A stretch of 64,000 nucleotides of DNA from Zizania palustris (GCA_019279435.1 JAAALK010000080.1:29604778-29668777); one strand, 5' to 3'; counted from the stretch's first letter, positions 36,009 through 48,435 are shown. Program-made: numbers and translations. Notes: a model not told the origin generated them from the sequence alone.

Positions 36009-37743
36009 GCAGGTATATTTAACATAGTTGCATCTTTGATCTTGTGGTTTGTTTTTTTTTGTTTTTAGTCTGGGAGAAAAAATCTATAGCTTAACTTAAT
36101 ATTGCTAACTTAACTTAGGAATAGTTTTATGCATATGCGTCTATCTCTTGAGCATCGATGCTTCGTTAAGAATCTTTTTTTAGGCAACTACTCCATGGGG
36201 TCAAAAATAATTATGATTCTAGCCTTTCAGTTTTGTCATAAAAGATTTCATTTTATTTTTTATCTATATTCGGTTCATAAATTAAAAAGTTTTATAGATT
36301 TGATATCACTGTTTGCATTAGAACATAGCTAGCAGAGATTTAATCACTCCTCGTGTGAGCTCGTCTAGGAAGCTAAGAGTTGTGATCACTTAAGGTGATG
36401 TACAAGAGGATGCATGGAGTTTAGACAGGTTTAAACTATCAAGAGATGTAGCATCATATTTGTTGGTGTTGTTTTTGGTCACACGTGTGGCCTGCTTAAC
36501 TTACAGGTCCTACAATCTTAGAAAAAAATGGTTCTGAACGCATCAATCAGTTTGACCCTACAACTGATAAGGGGAAATAAACATGACGTCAGTAGCAAAG
36601 CCGGACGACTATCGAGCCGATGACCATGGCGAGAATAAAACAATCACAGGTAAAGGCATCAATCAGTCGTGGAGCCGATGACTATGGCAATGCCATCAGG
36701 GTTGAGTACGTCATCGGTCGATAGGGTAAAGTCTTTGCACGCAAAGGCCGATGAATACTTCCCGAGGCATAAAAGATATAACATGAAATTAAAGATCAGC
36801 TTATACTCCAATAAAAACTAAATTTAGCATACCAAACAACGTATATGTATTATCAAACCATCATAACAGCAAAATCGGACTTAACCAAGATAGTTACTAA
36901 TCACGAGAAATTGATAATACTTCAACACATCAGGCACACTTTATTTAGATGAATGACATACAACATGAATCAGATACAATAGAGCGAGATATCAGGCTTA
37001 ACCGATGAAGCCTCAAACTACGACACCTAATTTACATCAATCTAAGAGATCAAAGTGATGCGTCCTTAGATCTAGCAAATACACTAAGATAAACTGGCGA
37101 TCGCACTGACCGGGTCGATGTCTCAAGAGATCGACGTGATGCAGCCTTGATGAACACTGACCTAGCTGATGCAATCGTCGGGTAGCGGGACTCACCTCTT
37201 CGCCGAAGATCGGAGCGATGTAGTCTGGTTCCATGTGCCAAGCCCCGTCGGGATTAACCTTGGGAACCCAAGGGTGGCGATGCGCCAAAAAAATAGTTTT
37301 GTTGTGGCTAATTGTGTGTCCTCTAAACCTAACTAATTGGATACATATTTATAGTCCGGAGACTTGTCATCCAAGTAACATCCATTATAACTAATTCTAG
37401 ATTATCTTTATCTTCTTTAATCTCTATCAGTTTCCTCTTATCCAGCCATTTATAATAGAATGGACAGACTTCTTTAACCAACCTTTGACCAGACTTATTT
37501 GACTTTTGTTGATCGTGTGGTGTCCTTAGTGAGCCTGGGCTTTCGCCAAATCTCAGTGTTAACAATACTTCTATGTATGGTGGACTATCTTCAAGTTGAT
37601 GAACTATCTCCATTAGTGCATTAGAACCCTCTCCTAATTTGGGAACCTAGGAGGATGGATCAAATAAGGAAATCACGATGAACTATCCAGTGATGAAAAA
37701 ATCTTCACTAGAATCCTCTCCTAATTTGGGAACCTAGGAGGAG
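36009..37743. other. Unassigned intergenic repeat-like sequence
   Basis: No gene recognised. Frames at 37329-37613 and 37037-37288 show no family features I know. 36540-36800 repeats the words GCCGATGA and ATCGG, which suggests a degenerate retroelement, but I cannot place it. Confidence 0.4.
37624..37742 (+). repeat. Direct repeat of 32 bp, 87 bp apart
   Basis: 37624-37655 and 37711-37742 differ at one base. Each contains CTCCTAATTTGGG and ends AACCTAGGAGGA, so CTCCTA and TAGGAG also form a short inverted repeat. The second copy directly abuts a gypsy LTR start at 37744. Confidence 0.85.
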
Positions 37744-38189
37744 TGTAACACCCCAAATTTTCAAAACAATAAAAATATTATTAAATTCAATTTCTGGGAA
37801 TTATTATTTCAGAAAATACTTTTAATTCCCTTTTATACCCTTTTGAACTACAACATAGAGTAGATGACCAAATTAGGAGGTGAAACTTTTTGTATATGAT
37901 CCTAAGACCAAAATATAATTTTTGGGAATTTTTATAAATTTTTATCAACCTTGGAAGTACCCTAATATTTTAATCTATTTTCTGAATTATTTTATTCAGA
38001 AAATGGATGAAAACAGTAGTGGGCGCCCCTCCCTCCATTCCCCCTCTCGCCCGGCCGGCCCAGCCCACTCCACCCGCGCGCTAGACTGACAACCCTGTCC
38101 CACCCGTCGGCGCCGAATCCCTCCCCTCACTCGCGAACCCGACACTCCGGCCCCACCCTCAGACGCCACCCTCGCCCGCTCGCGCTCAC
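37744..38189 (+). mobile_element. 5' part of a gypsy LTR, cut by the gap
   Basis: Starts TGTAACACCCCAAATTTTC and follows the LTRs at 4614, 59063 and 63156 through the AT-rich part into the GC-rich part (GCCGGCCGGCCCAGCCC). It is cut off by N at 38190. A many-copy LTR at a contig end is a common reason for an assembly break. Confidence 0.88.
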
Positions 38190-39189
38190 NNNNNNNNNNN
38201 NNNNNNNNNNNNNNNNNNNNNNNNNNNNNNNNNNNNNNNNNNNNNNNNNNNNNNNNNNNNNNNNNNNNNNNNNNNNNNNNNNNNNNNNNNNNNNNNNNNN
38301 NNNNNNNNNNNNNNNNNNNNNNNNNNNNNNNNNNNNNNNNNNNNNNNNNNNNNNNNNNNNNNNNNNNNNNNNNNNNNNNNNNNNNNNNNNNNNNNNNNNN
38401 NNNNNNNNNNNNNNNNNNNNNNNNNNNNNNNNNNNNNNNNNNNNNNNNNNNNNNNNNNNNNNNNNNNNNNNNNNNNNNNNNNNNNNNNNNNNNNNNNNNN
38501 NNNNNNNNNNNNNNNNNNNNNNNNNNNNNNNNNNNNNNNNNNNNNNNNNNNNNNNNNNNNNNNNNNNNNNNNNNNNNNNNNNNNNNNNNNNNNNNNNNNN
38601 NNNNNNNNNNNNNNNNNNNNNNNNNNNNNNNNNNNNNNNNNNNNNNNNNNNNNNNNNNNNNNNNNNNNNNNNNNNNNNNNNNNNNNNNNNNNNNNNNNNN
38701 NNNNNNNNNNNNNNNNNNNNNNNNNNNNNNNNNNNNNNNNNNNNNNNNNNNNNNNNNNNNNNNNNNNNNNNNNNNNNNNNNNNNNNNNNNNNNNNNNNNN
38801 NNNNNNNNNNNNNNNNNNNNNNNNNNNNNNNNNNNNNNNNNNNNNNNNNNNNNNNNNNNNNNNNNNNNNNNNNNNNNNNNNNNNNNNNNNNNNNNNNNNN
38901 NNNNNNNNNNNNNNNNNNNNNNNNNNNNNNNNNNNNNNNNNNNNNNNNNNNNNNNNNNNNNNNNNNNNNNNNNNNNNNNNNNNNNNNNNNNNNNNNNNNN
39001 NNNNNNNNNNNNNNNNNNNNNNNNNNNNNNNNNNNNNNNNNNNNNNNNNNNNNNNNNNNNNNNNNNNNNNNNNNNNNNNNNNNNNNNNNNNNNNNNNNNN
39101 NNNNNNNNNNNNNNNNNNNNNNNNNNNNNNNNNNNNNNNNNNNNNNNNNNNNNNNNNNNNNNNNNNNNNNNNNNNNNNNNNNNNNNNNN
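38190..39189. other. Assembly gap of exactly 1000 N
   Basis: All N. A round length indicates a placeholder of unknown true size joining two contigs. The contig on the left ends in a gypsy LTR and the one on the right begins within intron 18 of the CCAR1-like gene. Confidence 1.
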
Positions 39190-39415
39190 ATTGTAAGGCT
39201 TATTATGGACTAGCTCATACCTTTGGCCTCTCCAGTGCCTGAGCTCACTTTTTGAGAGTAATTTATGCTATGTGAAGTTTGTATATATGCTTGCACATCT
39301 TAAGTGATTTATGCTCATTTATGCCAAGTTTCTTTTTTATGTAATAGTCCGTGCCTTGAAACTAACATGCTTATTGTGTGCCTACCCTGTGGCACTTCAT
39401 TTTACTGTGGCGCAG

Positions 39416-40449
39416 AAAGATAATTTGGATGATAGAGAGGTCAAGCAAGGAGAACGGTAGAAGAGGATGGAAACAAGAACACAGAGATTGAATCAGAGAA
39501 CACTGTTAATATCCATGAAAAATCTGCTTCAGGAGAGGACAAGCAGTTTCTAGCTGAAAAATCTGCTTGGGGAGAACAAGCAACCTGTATCAGAGAAAGG
39601 TGAAAAGATTGTTGGTAAGGAGGTAAAGACATCTGCATCACAAAAAGGTGATTCAGCAAAAGATGTGATGGTGATAAGGACCTACTGCAGGAATATTGTT
39701 GATGTATCCAATGGTAGCCATAACTCAACCTTAAATTATGTTATAAATACTCTTTATTTGCTGACAACTGATTTTTCTGCCTTTTAGGCTTTTAGGTACT
39801 TTGACCAAAACAGAGTGGGTTATTTGAAGGTTGTTTATAAATCATATCTAAATAATACTATCGATCTTTTGAAACAATTCCTTTATTAGATGCTCAAAGT
39901 GCATTATTCTTATTTTACAACTGCAGGTAGATGATTTAAGGTGCATTCTTCACAACTTGGGGAAGTTCTTATCTAACAGGGATGTGAAGGTGAGATACTT
40001 GTACCTATGTTTGGACATTATGGAGTTCTCCTTTGGAGATATTCTTTACACCTATGACTGATGTTTGAAGTAATGACATATATAATGGAAATTTAGTAGT
40101 TTCATTGTCAACTCAATATAACCGCATTTCAGTAATGCTTTGCCCTCTAGCAGAGGAGTCACACAAGATTAGTAGATATTCAGTTTACTCAGAATAACTA
40201 CATTCTAGTGGTCTCTCTTCGTTGAGGGGGTGCTAGGACTGAGCTTCTATGAAGATTTATGAAAAAAATAAAAAGATATTGTACTACTGGCAATCTGTAA
40301 CTTATCTTGAGAATCATTTACTTGTCTAATACTGGCATGTTGTTTGCTTTTTGCAGGACTTGGTTCAAATTGCCCTTGTTGAGAGCAATTCTGCAAGAGA
40401 TAATCGCATCATCTATACAAAACTTGTGAAGAAAGTTGACCTTTCTTGA
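39416..40449 (+). pseudogene. Partial CCAR1-like gene: exons 19-22 only
   Basis: Exons at about 39416-39690, 39788-39829, 39927-39989 and 40357-40449 match the last four exons of the gene at 20996-34574. The last three are intact, including the FDQNRVGYLK EF-hand-like loop and the KKVDLS end. The first is broken by several indels: bases lost after its acceptor, one lost T in the AAGGAGTAACGG stretch, and the donor GT reads GA. Everything upstream is missing because the contig begins here. This is most likely a low-accuracy second copy truncated by a contig end, not an evolved pseudogene. Confidence 0.85.
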
Positions 40450-42198
40450 AGATAACTATGGATGGACAACCATGATATTGATTTGCGATATTACCGATGG
40501 GTTTTTTATATTCATGTTGTGAAGGAGTTAGATTTCGTGTTTAATTGGAGTCGATCTTTATTTGGATGTTTTGACCATAAACATAGCAAACAGTACTATC
40601 GTTCTGACGTTCTGTATCACTGTATGTGTACTCCAGAGTTTTAATTCGATATGTGCATGCATCCAAGGGACGTTATACCGATGTTTCTTGCTGCTGCCAT
40701 TACCATTCCGTTTGTCTTCATATTTGCTTTTTGCAGGTTCAACCGTGCATCATGGCAAGTTTGTTAGCTGATGCAGTTCATGTAACTTTGTTGATGCACT
40801 TGCACAGGGTAGGCTTCATTCTTTCTCGAAAATATATATCCTCAGCTTTTTGCATTTCGTTTCTAATGCGAGTCGTATATATAGCAGCTTGGAAATGAAA
40901 GGGATCGACGGTAATTAATAAAAAACTGGTAGGGACCTCATGAAAAACGGTCAGCTACCTTTTGAAAGGAAGAAAATCAATTAGGCTAAATTTTGTTCTC
41001 AATACCATTCTCCCCACACGAAAAATTGTGAAATTGTTTCAACAAGTATTTTAGAAACCCTCGAATTTTGTGAGGATAACTATTGTGCTCTACACGGTGG
41101 TCACGTACCCGAGTTTCAGAAACAAATTGTGAAGTAGAGCGGAACTTCTGTATTCCAAAAAATAGCAACCAATTTTCAGAGCAGTTGTGCATGAAATCCC
41201 TATCCAAAATCAACCAAGGTACACAAAGTGATGATTTAATATACATATCCAACTCAAAAGATAAACGTTAGAAACTCACATAAGAGGTACTTAGTCCTGA
41301 ATAGCATAGCTTTAGCTCATTTCCACGGGCAACTCAACTAGGATATAAGCATTGGTCTCCCAAACTTAACTCCAACACTTTGAACTTCTTTTCTTGAGAA
41401 AGGTACATAAAGAAAGGTTAAGTACCACTCAACGTACTCAACATAATTTCAAAGGAATGCATAATATGGCTTTTTGCATAAAGCAACATTTAAACTATTT
41501 TAGAGTTTTGAAAACATTCTAATAATTGAATATCTTAAGCAGTATTAATCATCCACTGAATAAACCTACCTGGGTCATCATGCCCAAACCAAACAAAACC
41601 AACTCCTACACTAGAGTTAATCAGGTTATCACCAAATTCATTAAGTAGATTCATTATTATTCCGTGGGCATGACTATTTGAATAATTTTACTAATAAAAG
41701 ATATACATGACTTTACTCGTAAGACACAGCACTACAATATGTCATCATATGCCTCGATACCACCACGGTACCTCAAAAAAGGGTTGTGATACAACCCTTT
41801 CACCTATAAAACCCTAAGTTCTTCACCAAGGCTACCATTATATCCCTACCCGAGAAAGACGGCGCTCCAATCCACATAGCAGCCAACATGAAAGGTGAAC
41901 AACTACCGAGTACCGATGATCTCGATGCTCCACTTAACATCGCTAAGCTATGACATACCATTGCTCACATTGGCTTGTGGTAATTATGGTTAAAGTATTG
42001 CAATAGCAGGTCACGAATCGGCCTTAAGTGTCATGAGTATGGCTAGTAAAACCATATATAAATAATTCACCTTAGTGAAGATTTTAGTTGAAGATCAACT
42101 AACTAATCATGATTTACCATCATGCACAATTAAACTAGCAATAATCATGAAGTGATATTAATGAGCTATTTCATGTGATTCTAGTTTCCAGGCAAGGC
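40450..42198. other. Intergenic copy (matches 19227-20995)
   Basis: Reverse complement of the left intergenic sequence with many small indels. No gene seen. From about 41037 it is the first unit of the tandem duplication. Confidence 0.7.
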
Positions 42199-42201
42199 TA
42201 A

Positions 42202-42718
42202 GGGTGTGTTTGGTTGAACCGTGGATTGTGAAAAGGCTGTGTGAGCTGTGGAAAAGTTGTGAAGTTATTGGTTGGAGTAGATGTGGATTTATGTTTTGAT
42301 AGTAAATGTCTATAATAACTCTAATGTTTGGTTGTACTATAATATGTACTCTCAATATAAACATTGACTTGTTTAACGATGTATATTTAGATCATTGTTG
42401 TAATAAGAAAACTAAATAAATTATTTATAACTAAAATGTATTTAGTTTTTCAACTATCATATTAACTTTTATTCTTAGAAAACTATTTAGTTTCAAGTAT
42501 TCCATATCAACAGAAGGGGTATTTTATTAATGAAAGGTGGGTAATTTCCACTAAAAGTTAGCTGTGAGAATATGTGGAATCTGGGGTATCCCAACTTCCT
42601 TTTTATACTGTAAAAATCTGCAGATTCTAGAAAAGCTCGGTGCCTAAAAGAACTGTTTGGTTTAGATTCCAGCTTCCGAGCTAGGAAGCTGGTTCAAAAA
42701 TCTGAACCAAACAGGCCC
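42202..42718. mobile_element. Tourist-like MITE, copy of 18696-19223
   Basis: Starts GGGTGTGTTTGGTT after TAA (42199-42201) and ends before TAA (42719-42721). Same insertion as on the left arm, with several indels. Confidence 0.8.
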
Positions 42719-42742
42719 TAAGTATTTCTAACAATACCATTA

Positions 42743-43164
42743 GAGCATGTTTGGATCCTAGCTATTGAGTTTAGAATTAAAGAATTAGAATTCAATTATA
42801 TGAGGTGGGCTGTTTGGGCTACCATGGAATTAGAATTATTAAATCCGATCTAGAATTCAACTAGGAATTCACAATTCCGCCCAATTCCTCTTTAAGAAAA
42901 AAGAATTGACTAGAATTCCTATATTTGTTAAAATTGTCATTGTACTATGTATTCCTTCATTAAGCTTGTTTTTATAGCTAATATTTTTATATTAATGGAA
43001 TTGATTTCATGATTTGATCAACCAAACAGGTTTGAGAATTAGTTCTCGTATTTTAATTCTATAGAACGTCCAAACATAAATATTAGATTTCAATTAAATT
43101 CCACCCAATTTAATATTTTATAGAATTTGAAATGAATTAACTATTTCTATGATCCAAACGGACC
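42743..43164. mobile_element. Tourist-like MITE, copy of 18246-18671
   Basis: Starts GAGCATGTTTGGATCC after TTA and ends GATCCAAACGGACC before TTA (43165-43167). Same insertion as on the left arm. Confidence 0.8.
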
Positions 43165-44399
43165 TTATATGATTCTAGTCCAATTTAATTCATAGGGTAA
43201 TTTAACACATGCCATGCAAACGATAGGGTAGAAACCCTCCCCATTATCATTAGCATAAACAACAAAGGGATGCACCGCTCAAGGTTAAAACAGATATTAA
43301 ATCATAGATTCACATGATCAAGTTTGGACATGTGTTGACTTGCTTTGCACTTTCGCTTAACCTTGCGAAGTTTGAACGAAATCTTTAGTATCATTTGAGG
43401 CCACAAAATCTACATGAGCACGCAAAACGAGACAAAATGCTAGAAAAACCAAATAAACAATACAATAACATAACATCACAGATTGCAAATTAATTAGAAG
43501 AATTATGAAACTGAATGGATTGAAAATATATGACTTTTATAAGTTTAATTCCCTTAACATGAAATGATAAACTTCTAAAGGAAATAAATTAAACATTCAC
43601 GAGAATATTCCATAGCTTAGATAAATAAAATGATGGATAGGAAACAAGAACAAGATGAAGCGGTTAACTTCACTAGGTTAGGATCTTGTGGAACGAAAAG
43701 AAAGAAAAGAGTCTGATCAATTTACAATGATCACCGAACGGGCTTACATTGTGAAGGTGGAATCATCAATCGGAATTTAAACCAAAGGATAGGCCTGGGT
43801 TGAACATGATTGAACAATCACACCCCAATTATATGTATGTACAATTGACTTAACCGGTACTAAATAGAAAAAAATAAAAAGGACGATCCATACAAATAAA
43901 AGAAATAACATCAGGATTATTTCTTTAGATTAAATGAGCCGATTGATATCTCTATACTTTAAAGCCTCCCCGGTTTGCTCTCTCCCCAGTGAGCCACGTC
44001 ATTACTTTACAAAAAAGTCCTTTTGTTTTTGTAATTTGCTACGAGTCCATAACGTTTGGCTATCGTGGAAGCCTCTCGGGACGCCACGTCGCCCTGGGCG
44101 GGGCCGGCCTTTTTTCGAAAAAACCTCCTATTAATCGTTAATTACGGGAAGGCATAGAACAGACTCTTTGTTGTCTTGCTCTTTTTACATCTGCGCCCTC
44201 TATTTCTGGTATTTTATACGCGAAGGAGAGGAAATTCGGAAATTTGAAGTGTGCTCTGAAAATAGAAAACCCGGGTGGCTTTTTGCGAAAATCATAGGCC
44301 GCAGGGAGTCACCAGCCCCCGTGTGCCCTGTCCTCATTCGGTTGCTGCGTCCCTTTTCCTAACCCTAGGCGCTCGCACCCTCATCTCGGTTGCTCGACG

Positions 44400-44665
44400 C
44401 CGGTGTTGCCGGCATCCCGTCGCACCACGTCGCGATGGCCCGCCGCGACCGTAGGTACAAAGCCGTCGTCCTCCGACCCTGAGGCCGAGCAGCCGGAGGC
44501 GCTCTCCCGCATCCTCCGCACCGAGGCCGCTGCCTCAGGAGTCTCCCGCAAGGCCTATAGCCTCACGGCAGCAGTCCACCAGCCTTTGGCCCCGTGCCGT
44601 CCTCGAAGCCCTTGACTCCGCCTTCGCCTCCAACCGCTGGGAATCTGCTCAACTTTCTCGTTGCT
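44400..44665 (+). pseudogene. Captured PPR-protein gene fragment
   Basis: LSRILRTEAAASGVSRKAYS, then after a one-base shift LWPRAVLEALDSAFASNRWE. Plant pentatricopeptide-repeat proteins of the At3g53170 type have this pattern just before their first repeats (RIL..EAA...V.RKA..., LWPKAVLEALD.AI..N.W.SAL). It is only the N-terminal part, with one frameshift, and stops before the repeats. Preceded by a CCTAACCCTAGGCGC stretch that looks like a 5' UTR. Confidence 0.7.
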
Positions 44666-44761
44666 TTCACTAATCGAATTCCCCCCACTCCGCCGCTGCC
44701 GGAGATGCCCGCCTGCATCAACCCACCGGAGCAGAGCCGGAAGGGATAGCCATGAGGCGAG

Positions 44762-44926
44762 ATGTGGTACTTGTGTGTATTCCTCCACAGGCTCCTCGAC
44801 TACTGGCGCCCGGAGGTGCAGGCGCTCGCGGAGATGTTCGGCGGCCTGAGCGCCGGGGACACCGTCGAATGGTGCATGCCAGAGAACCACCACGCCGTCT
44901 CCCCCTTCCACCTCGTCCGCCCATTA
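44762..44926 (+). pseudogene. Captured TRM11-like tRNA methyltransferase exon
   Basis: Starts ATG and reads MWYLCVFLHRLLDYWRPEVQ, then ALAEMFGG and CMPENHHAVSPFHLVRPL. This fits the N-terminus of plant TRM11 homologues (tRNA guanosine-10 N2-methyltransferase catalytic subunit), where HRLLDYRxPEVQ.LA.LFGG and the ENHH..SPFHLVRLP strings are familiar. It is an N-terminal exon only; the following sequence leaves the family pattern. The assignment is from memory of the family. Confidence 0.65.
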
Positions 44927-45164
44927 ACAGTTTTTATTTTCTTGCATGTTGTCATTAGTTTAGCAATTTCAGACTTATCGAACACCTGATTAAAAGATTT
45001 GGTGTAATCAGGTTAGTTCCCTACCACCTTTAGCTCTAGCAACAATTTGCATAATGATTATTGACTTGAGCATTGCATAAAGTTATCATGTCATTATCTG
45101 ATCACTTCTGTTGCTGATAGAGGCTTTATCTTGGTACTGGAAGATGATTGAGGTGCTTGTTTGT

Positions 45165-45562
45165 ACTATGCAGATTCCACCATGTTGCCTATCTTCAACA
45201 AATTTGGTGGCTTGAGGTGGACGGAGAGCTTGATTTCTGTTTCCCTGCTGGTACATACAATATTTTTAACCGACTTCATATGGGCCAACCATACAGGCGC
45301 ATGGGTCGTCGTGTTTGTGGAACTGAGCATGTCCATGGATGGGATACCAAACCCCATGGTTTTAGCTCTCAACTTCAGATGAATAACATGCTACATCAGA
45401 ATATTATCTAGATGGACCTCGAAGCTGGATCCTGTACCATGTTGGTGATTTATCGCATCGACTCTGATGAGCTTATGAAAATCAAGTTCTCAATGTTGCA
45501 GATTGATTGCGCCCATACAAAGGTGGCTTATGTGTCGATTCTGTTTTGATATATCCAAAGGG
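45165..45562 (+). pseudogene. Captured PP2-A13-like (F-box, phloem protein 2 domain) exon
   Basis: In changing frames: VAYLQQIWWLEVDGELDF, FPAGTYNIF, RRMGRRVCGTEHVHGWDTKP, HATSEYYLDG..WILYHVGD, then KIKFSMLQIDCAHTKGGL and VDSVLIYPKG. This is the PP2 lectin-like domain of F-box proteins PP2-A11 to A15, which end in QIDCTHTKGGLCVDSVF. The order is right and nearly the full last exon is present, with several frameshifts. Confidence 0.85.
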
Positions 45563-45989
45563 TATCAGCATGAGAAGGCAAATATAGTCTACATGTAGTT
45601 CTGCAGAATGGTTGCAATATTCCAGCAACATGAATCAGTTCAGGGGGATGGCCAAGCCTTTTCCTGTCTGTTCCTTTGAAAGTTCATGTGTATATAATAT
45701 TCCAGCAACATGAATCAGTTCTTTTTTCTGTGAAGTGATATGGAACTGTTTTAAAACATGAACATCTGGTTTGTGATATTCTTTTTGTCCAATTATAAAC
45801 TCGAATTAAAGGCATGAATGATGCTTTGCGCTACCACAATGTTTAGGTGGTTGTTTCCACTAGATCTCAGTCAAACATATATTTGCCATAATAAGTGACA
45901 TTAATTTAAGCTTGGCTTCCCCCTCGAAATTACATACTGTCTGAACTTGTGTGGTTCCCTCAACTTAAATGCTTCAGGTTGAATGGTAA

Positions 45990-46165
45990 TTGTTTATTAT
46001 CTCTTTTCGTCTTCGCGGATGACACTGAAGCATTAGGTATAGGTAACAGTATGCCCGAGCTCCGAGAAGCTTTAGTTGATCGGCATAACCTAACTAATGG
46101 TGGACTGATATCTATTCTTGACCACTGCCCGCACCTTGTCAATCAAAGTGTGCTACAATCAGAAA
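45990..46165 (+). pseudogene. Captured F-box/LRR (SKIP19-like) fragment
   Basis: FADDTEALGIGNSMPELREA and HNLTNGGLISILDHCPHL resemble the LRR part of plant F-box proteins of the SKIP19/FBW2 group (DDEEALAIA..MP.LRHLQL..N.LTN.GL.AILD.CPHLE.LDLR). A preceding AG and a change to non-matching sequence after CPHL suggest one captured exon piece. Confidence 0.65.
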
Positions 46166-46691
46166 TCTGAAACTTGCTTGTCACTCAATCTCAGATTTTA
46201 AATATCTCTGCTCACATTTACGGTGGCGTTGCTTTCATTCAAAAACATTTAGAGCAAACTCCACTTCATGATCTTATGGTTATGTGGCAAAATCGTGTTT
46301 TTTTCTGAACTAAAAAGTTTTAAAAAGTATGTGAATTTTGATGATTGGAAGGTGCCATTATTTCTGATTTGAAGTGGTAGGTAGTTTCATTGTTGTAAAT
46401 TAGTGTGGGATTACTTCAAAGTGAAATAAATTACAGTAAATGAGAGGTATCAATTGCATTTTATGTAAACAGGGAAAATAATGATGTCCTAAAAACATTC
46501 AACTATTATCAATCACAAATATTTCTTATTACATATGCTAGATTATTTTCTATTATAAATGTGATGTTTATTTTTTCATATCTATAATTTTACAAAAAAT
46601 GGAGAGGATCTTATCTTATATTATTATATATATATATATATAATTTTGCAAAATATAGATAGGGTGCCCGAAGGGGCACCTCCTGGACTAG

Positions 46692-48432
46692 TACGGTATA
46701 AGATCCATAGCAGCCAATACATCTCGCAGTAACAAGAATGTGTTGTTCTAAAGTAACAAGAATGTGTTGTCCTGAATATCAAAATTCAGTCTTCGATTCA
46801 TATTTCATCGACCAATCCTTCCTAATTCACATTTTTGTTGATATATATAGAGATACATACCATAGATGGTTGCCTTGAACCATACATACGAGAGGACACG
46901 TGTACAAGAGAGAAAACTGCTCTTTAATCCTAACACTTATTATTATTATTCTCCCTTTCTTTGTTCAAGAGCACAACAATGAGTCAATGACTGCCAAAAA
47001 ATACGCAAAATATAAATGCTCAAATTAAGAAAACGGCAGACATTTAGCAGCTTCCTGTAGTACAATCCAACTGCAATTCATAGCGAATTGCATCACTGAC
47101 ATCTCACTCACCTGGTTGTGATCAAACTTCAAACAAGACCTTTGCATACAAAAAACTATTGCAAGAGCAAGGGCACCTAAGGAAAATCAATCTAAACATT
47201 GGCGAGTACAAGTATAGTTTCTTTCCTTACCATGAAAAAGATCGTTAATTGCAAACTTGTTTCAACAAGTATATTTTAGAAACCCTCGAATTTTGTGAGG
47301 ATAACTATTGTGCTATTACACCGGTGGTCACGTACCCGAGTTTCAGAAACAAATTGTGAATTAGAGCGGAACTTCTGTATTCCAAAAAATAGCAACCAAT
47401 TTTCAGAGCAGTTTGTGCATGAAATCCCTATCCAAAATCAACCAAGGTACACAAAGTGATGATTTAATATACATATCCAACTCAAAAGATAAACGTTAGA
47501 AACTCACATAAGAGGTACTTAGTCCTGAATAGCATAGCTTTAGCTCATTTCCACGGGCAACTCAACTAGGATATAAGCATTGGTCTCCCAAACTTAACTC
47601 CAACACTTTTGAACTTCTTTTCTTGAGAAAGGTACATAAAGAAAGGTTAAGTACCACTCAACGTACTCAACATAATTTCAAAGGAATGCATAATATGGCT
47701 TTTTGCATAAAACAACATTTAAACTATTTTAGAGTTTTGAAAACATTCTAATAATTGAATATCTTAAGCAGTATTAATCATCCACTGAATAAACCTACCT
47801 GGGTCATCATGCCCAAACCAAACAAAACCAACTCCTACACTAGAGTTAATCAGGTTATCACCAAATTCATTAAGTAGATTCATTATTATTCCGTGGGCAT
47901 GACTATTTGAATAATTTTACTATAATAAAAGATATACATGACTTTACTCGTAAGACACAGTCCTACAATATGTCATCATATGCCTCGATAGCACCACGGT
48001 ACCTCAAAAAAGGGTTGTGATACAACCCTTTCACCTATAAAACCCTAAGTTCTTCACCCAAGGCTACCATTATATCCCTACCCGAGAAAGACGGCGCTCC
48101 AATCCACATAGCAGCCAACATGAAAGGTGAACAACTACCGAGTACCGATGATCTCGATGCTCCACTTAACATCGCTAAGCTATGTGACATACCATTGCTC
48201 ACATTGGCTTGTGGTAATTATGGTTAAAGTATTGCAATAGCAGGTCACGAATCGGCCTTAAGTGTCATGAGTATGGCTAGTAAAACCATATATAAATAAT
48301 TCACCTTAGTGAAGATTTTAGTTGAAGATCAACTAACTAATCATGATTTACCATCATGCACAATTAAACTAGCAATAATCATGAAGTGATATTAATGAGC
48401 TATTTCATGTGATTCTAGTTTCCAGGCAAGGC
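46692..48432. other. End of first tandem unit and start of second
   Basis: 46692-47259 matches 17455 down to about 16907 (inverted). At about 47259 the sequence jumps back to the match of 20402, marking the tandem junction, with a 3-4 base overlap (TTGT). 47260-48432 repeats 41037-42198. No gene seen. Confidence 0.8.
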
Positions 48433-48435
48433 TAA

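Larger units (their letters stand above)
43949..46691 (+). mobile_element. Non-autonomous Helitron with captured gene fragments
   Basis: 2743 bp. It begins TCTCTATACTTT and ends CTAG at 46688-46691. Eleven bases before its end is a 7-bp hairpin, GGTGCCC-gaag-GGGCACC (46663-46680). It is inserted between A (43948) and T (46692). The uninterrupted site GATTGATA|TACGG is present at 50193/50194 and, inverted, near 17455. There is no target duplication and no terminal inverted repeat. These are the defining features of a Helitron. No Rep/helicase frame is present, so it would depend on an autonomous relative. It carries four host-gene pieces, all on its plus strand. Its first 430 bp match the block at 8562-10140. 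Confidence 0.96.

Noticed and set aside
36350..37620. Possible LTR retrotransposon upstream of the gap
   Set aside because: Suggestive word repeats but no ends, target duplication or coding domain that I could support.
43949..46691. Calling the Helitron segment a new chimeric gene
   Set aside because: The fragments are frameshifted, partial and in different frames; no continuous coding path with splice sites was found.
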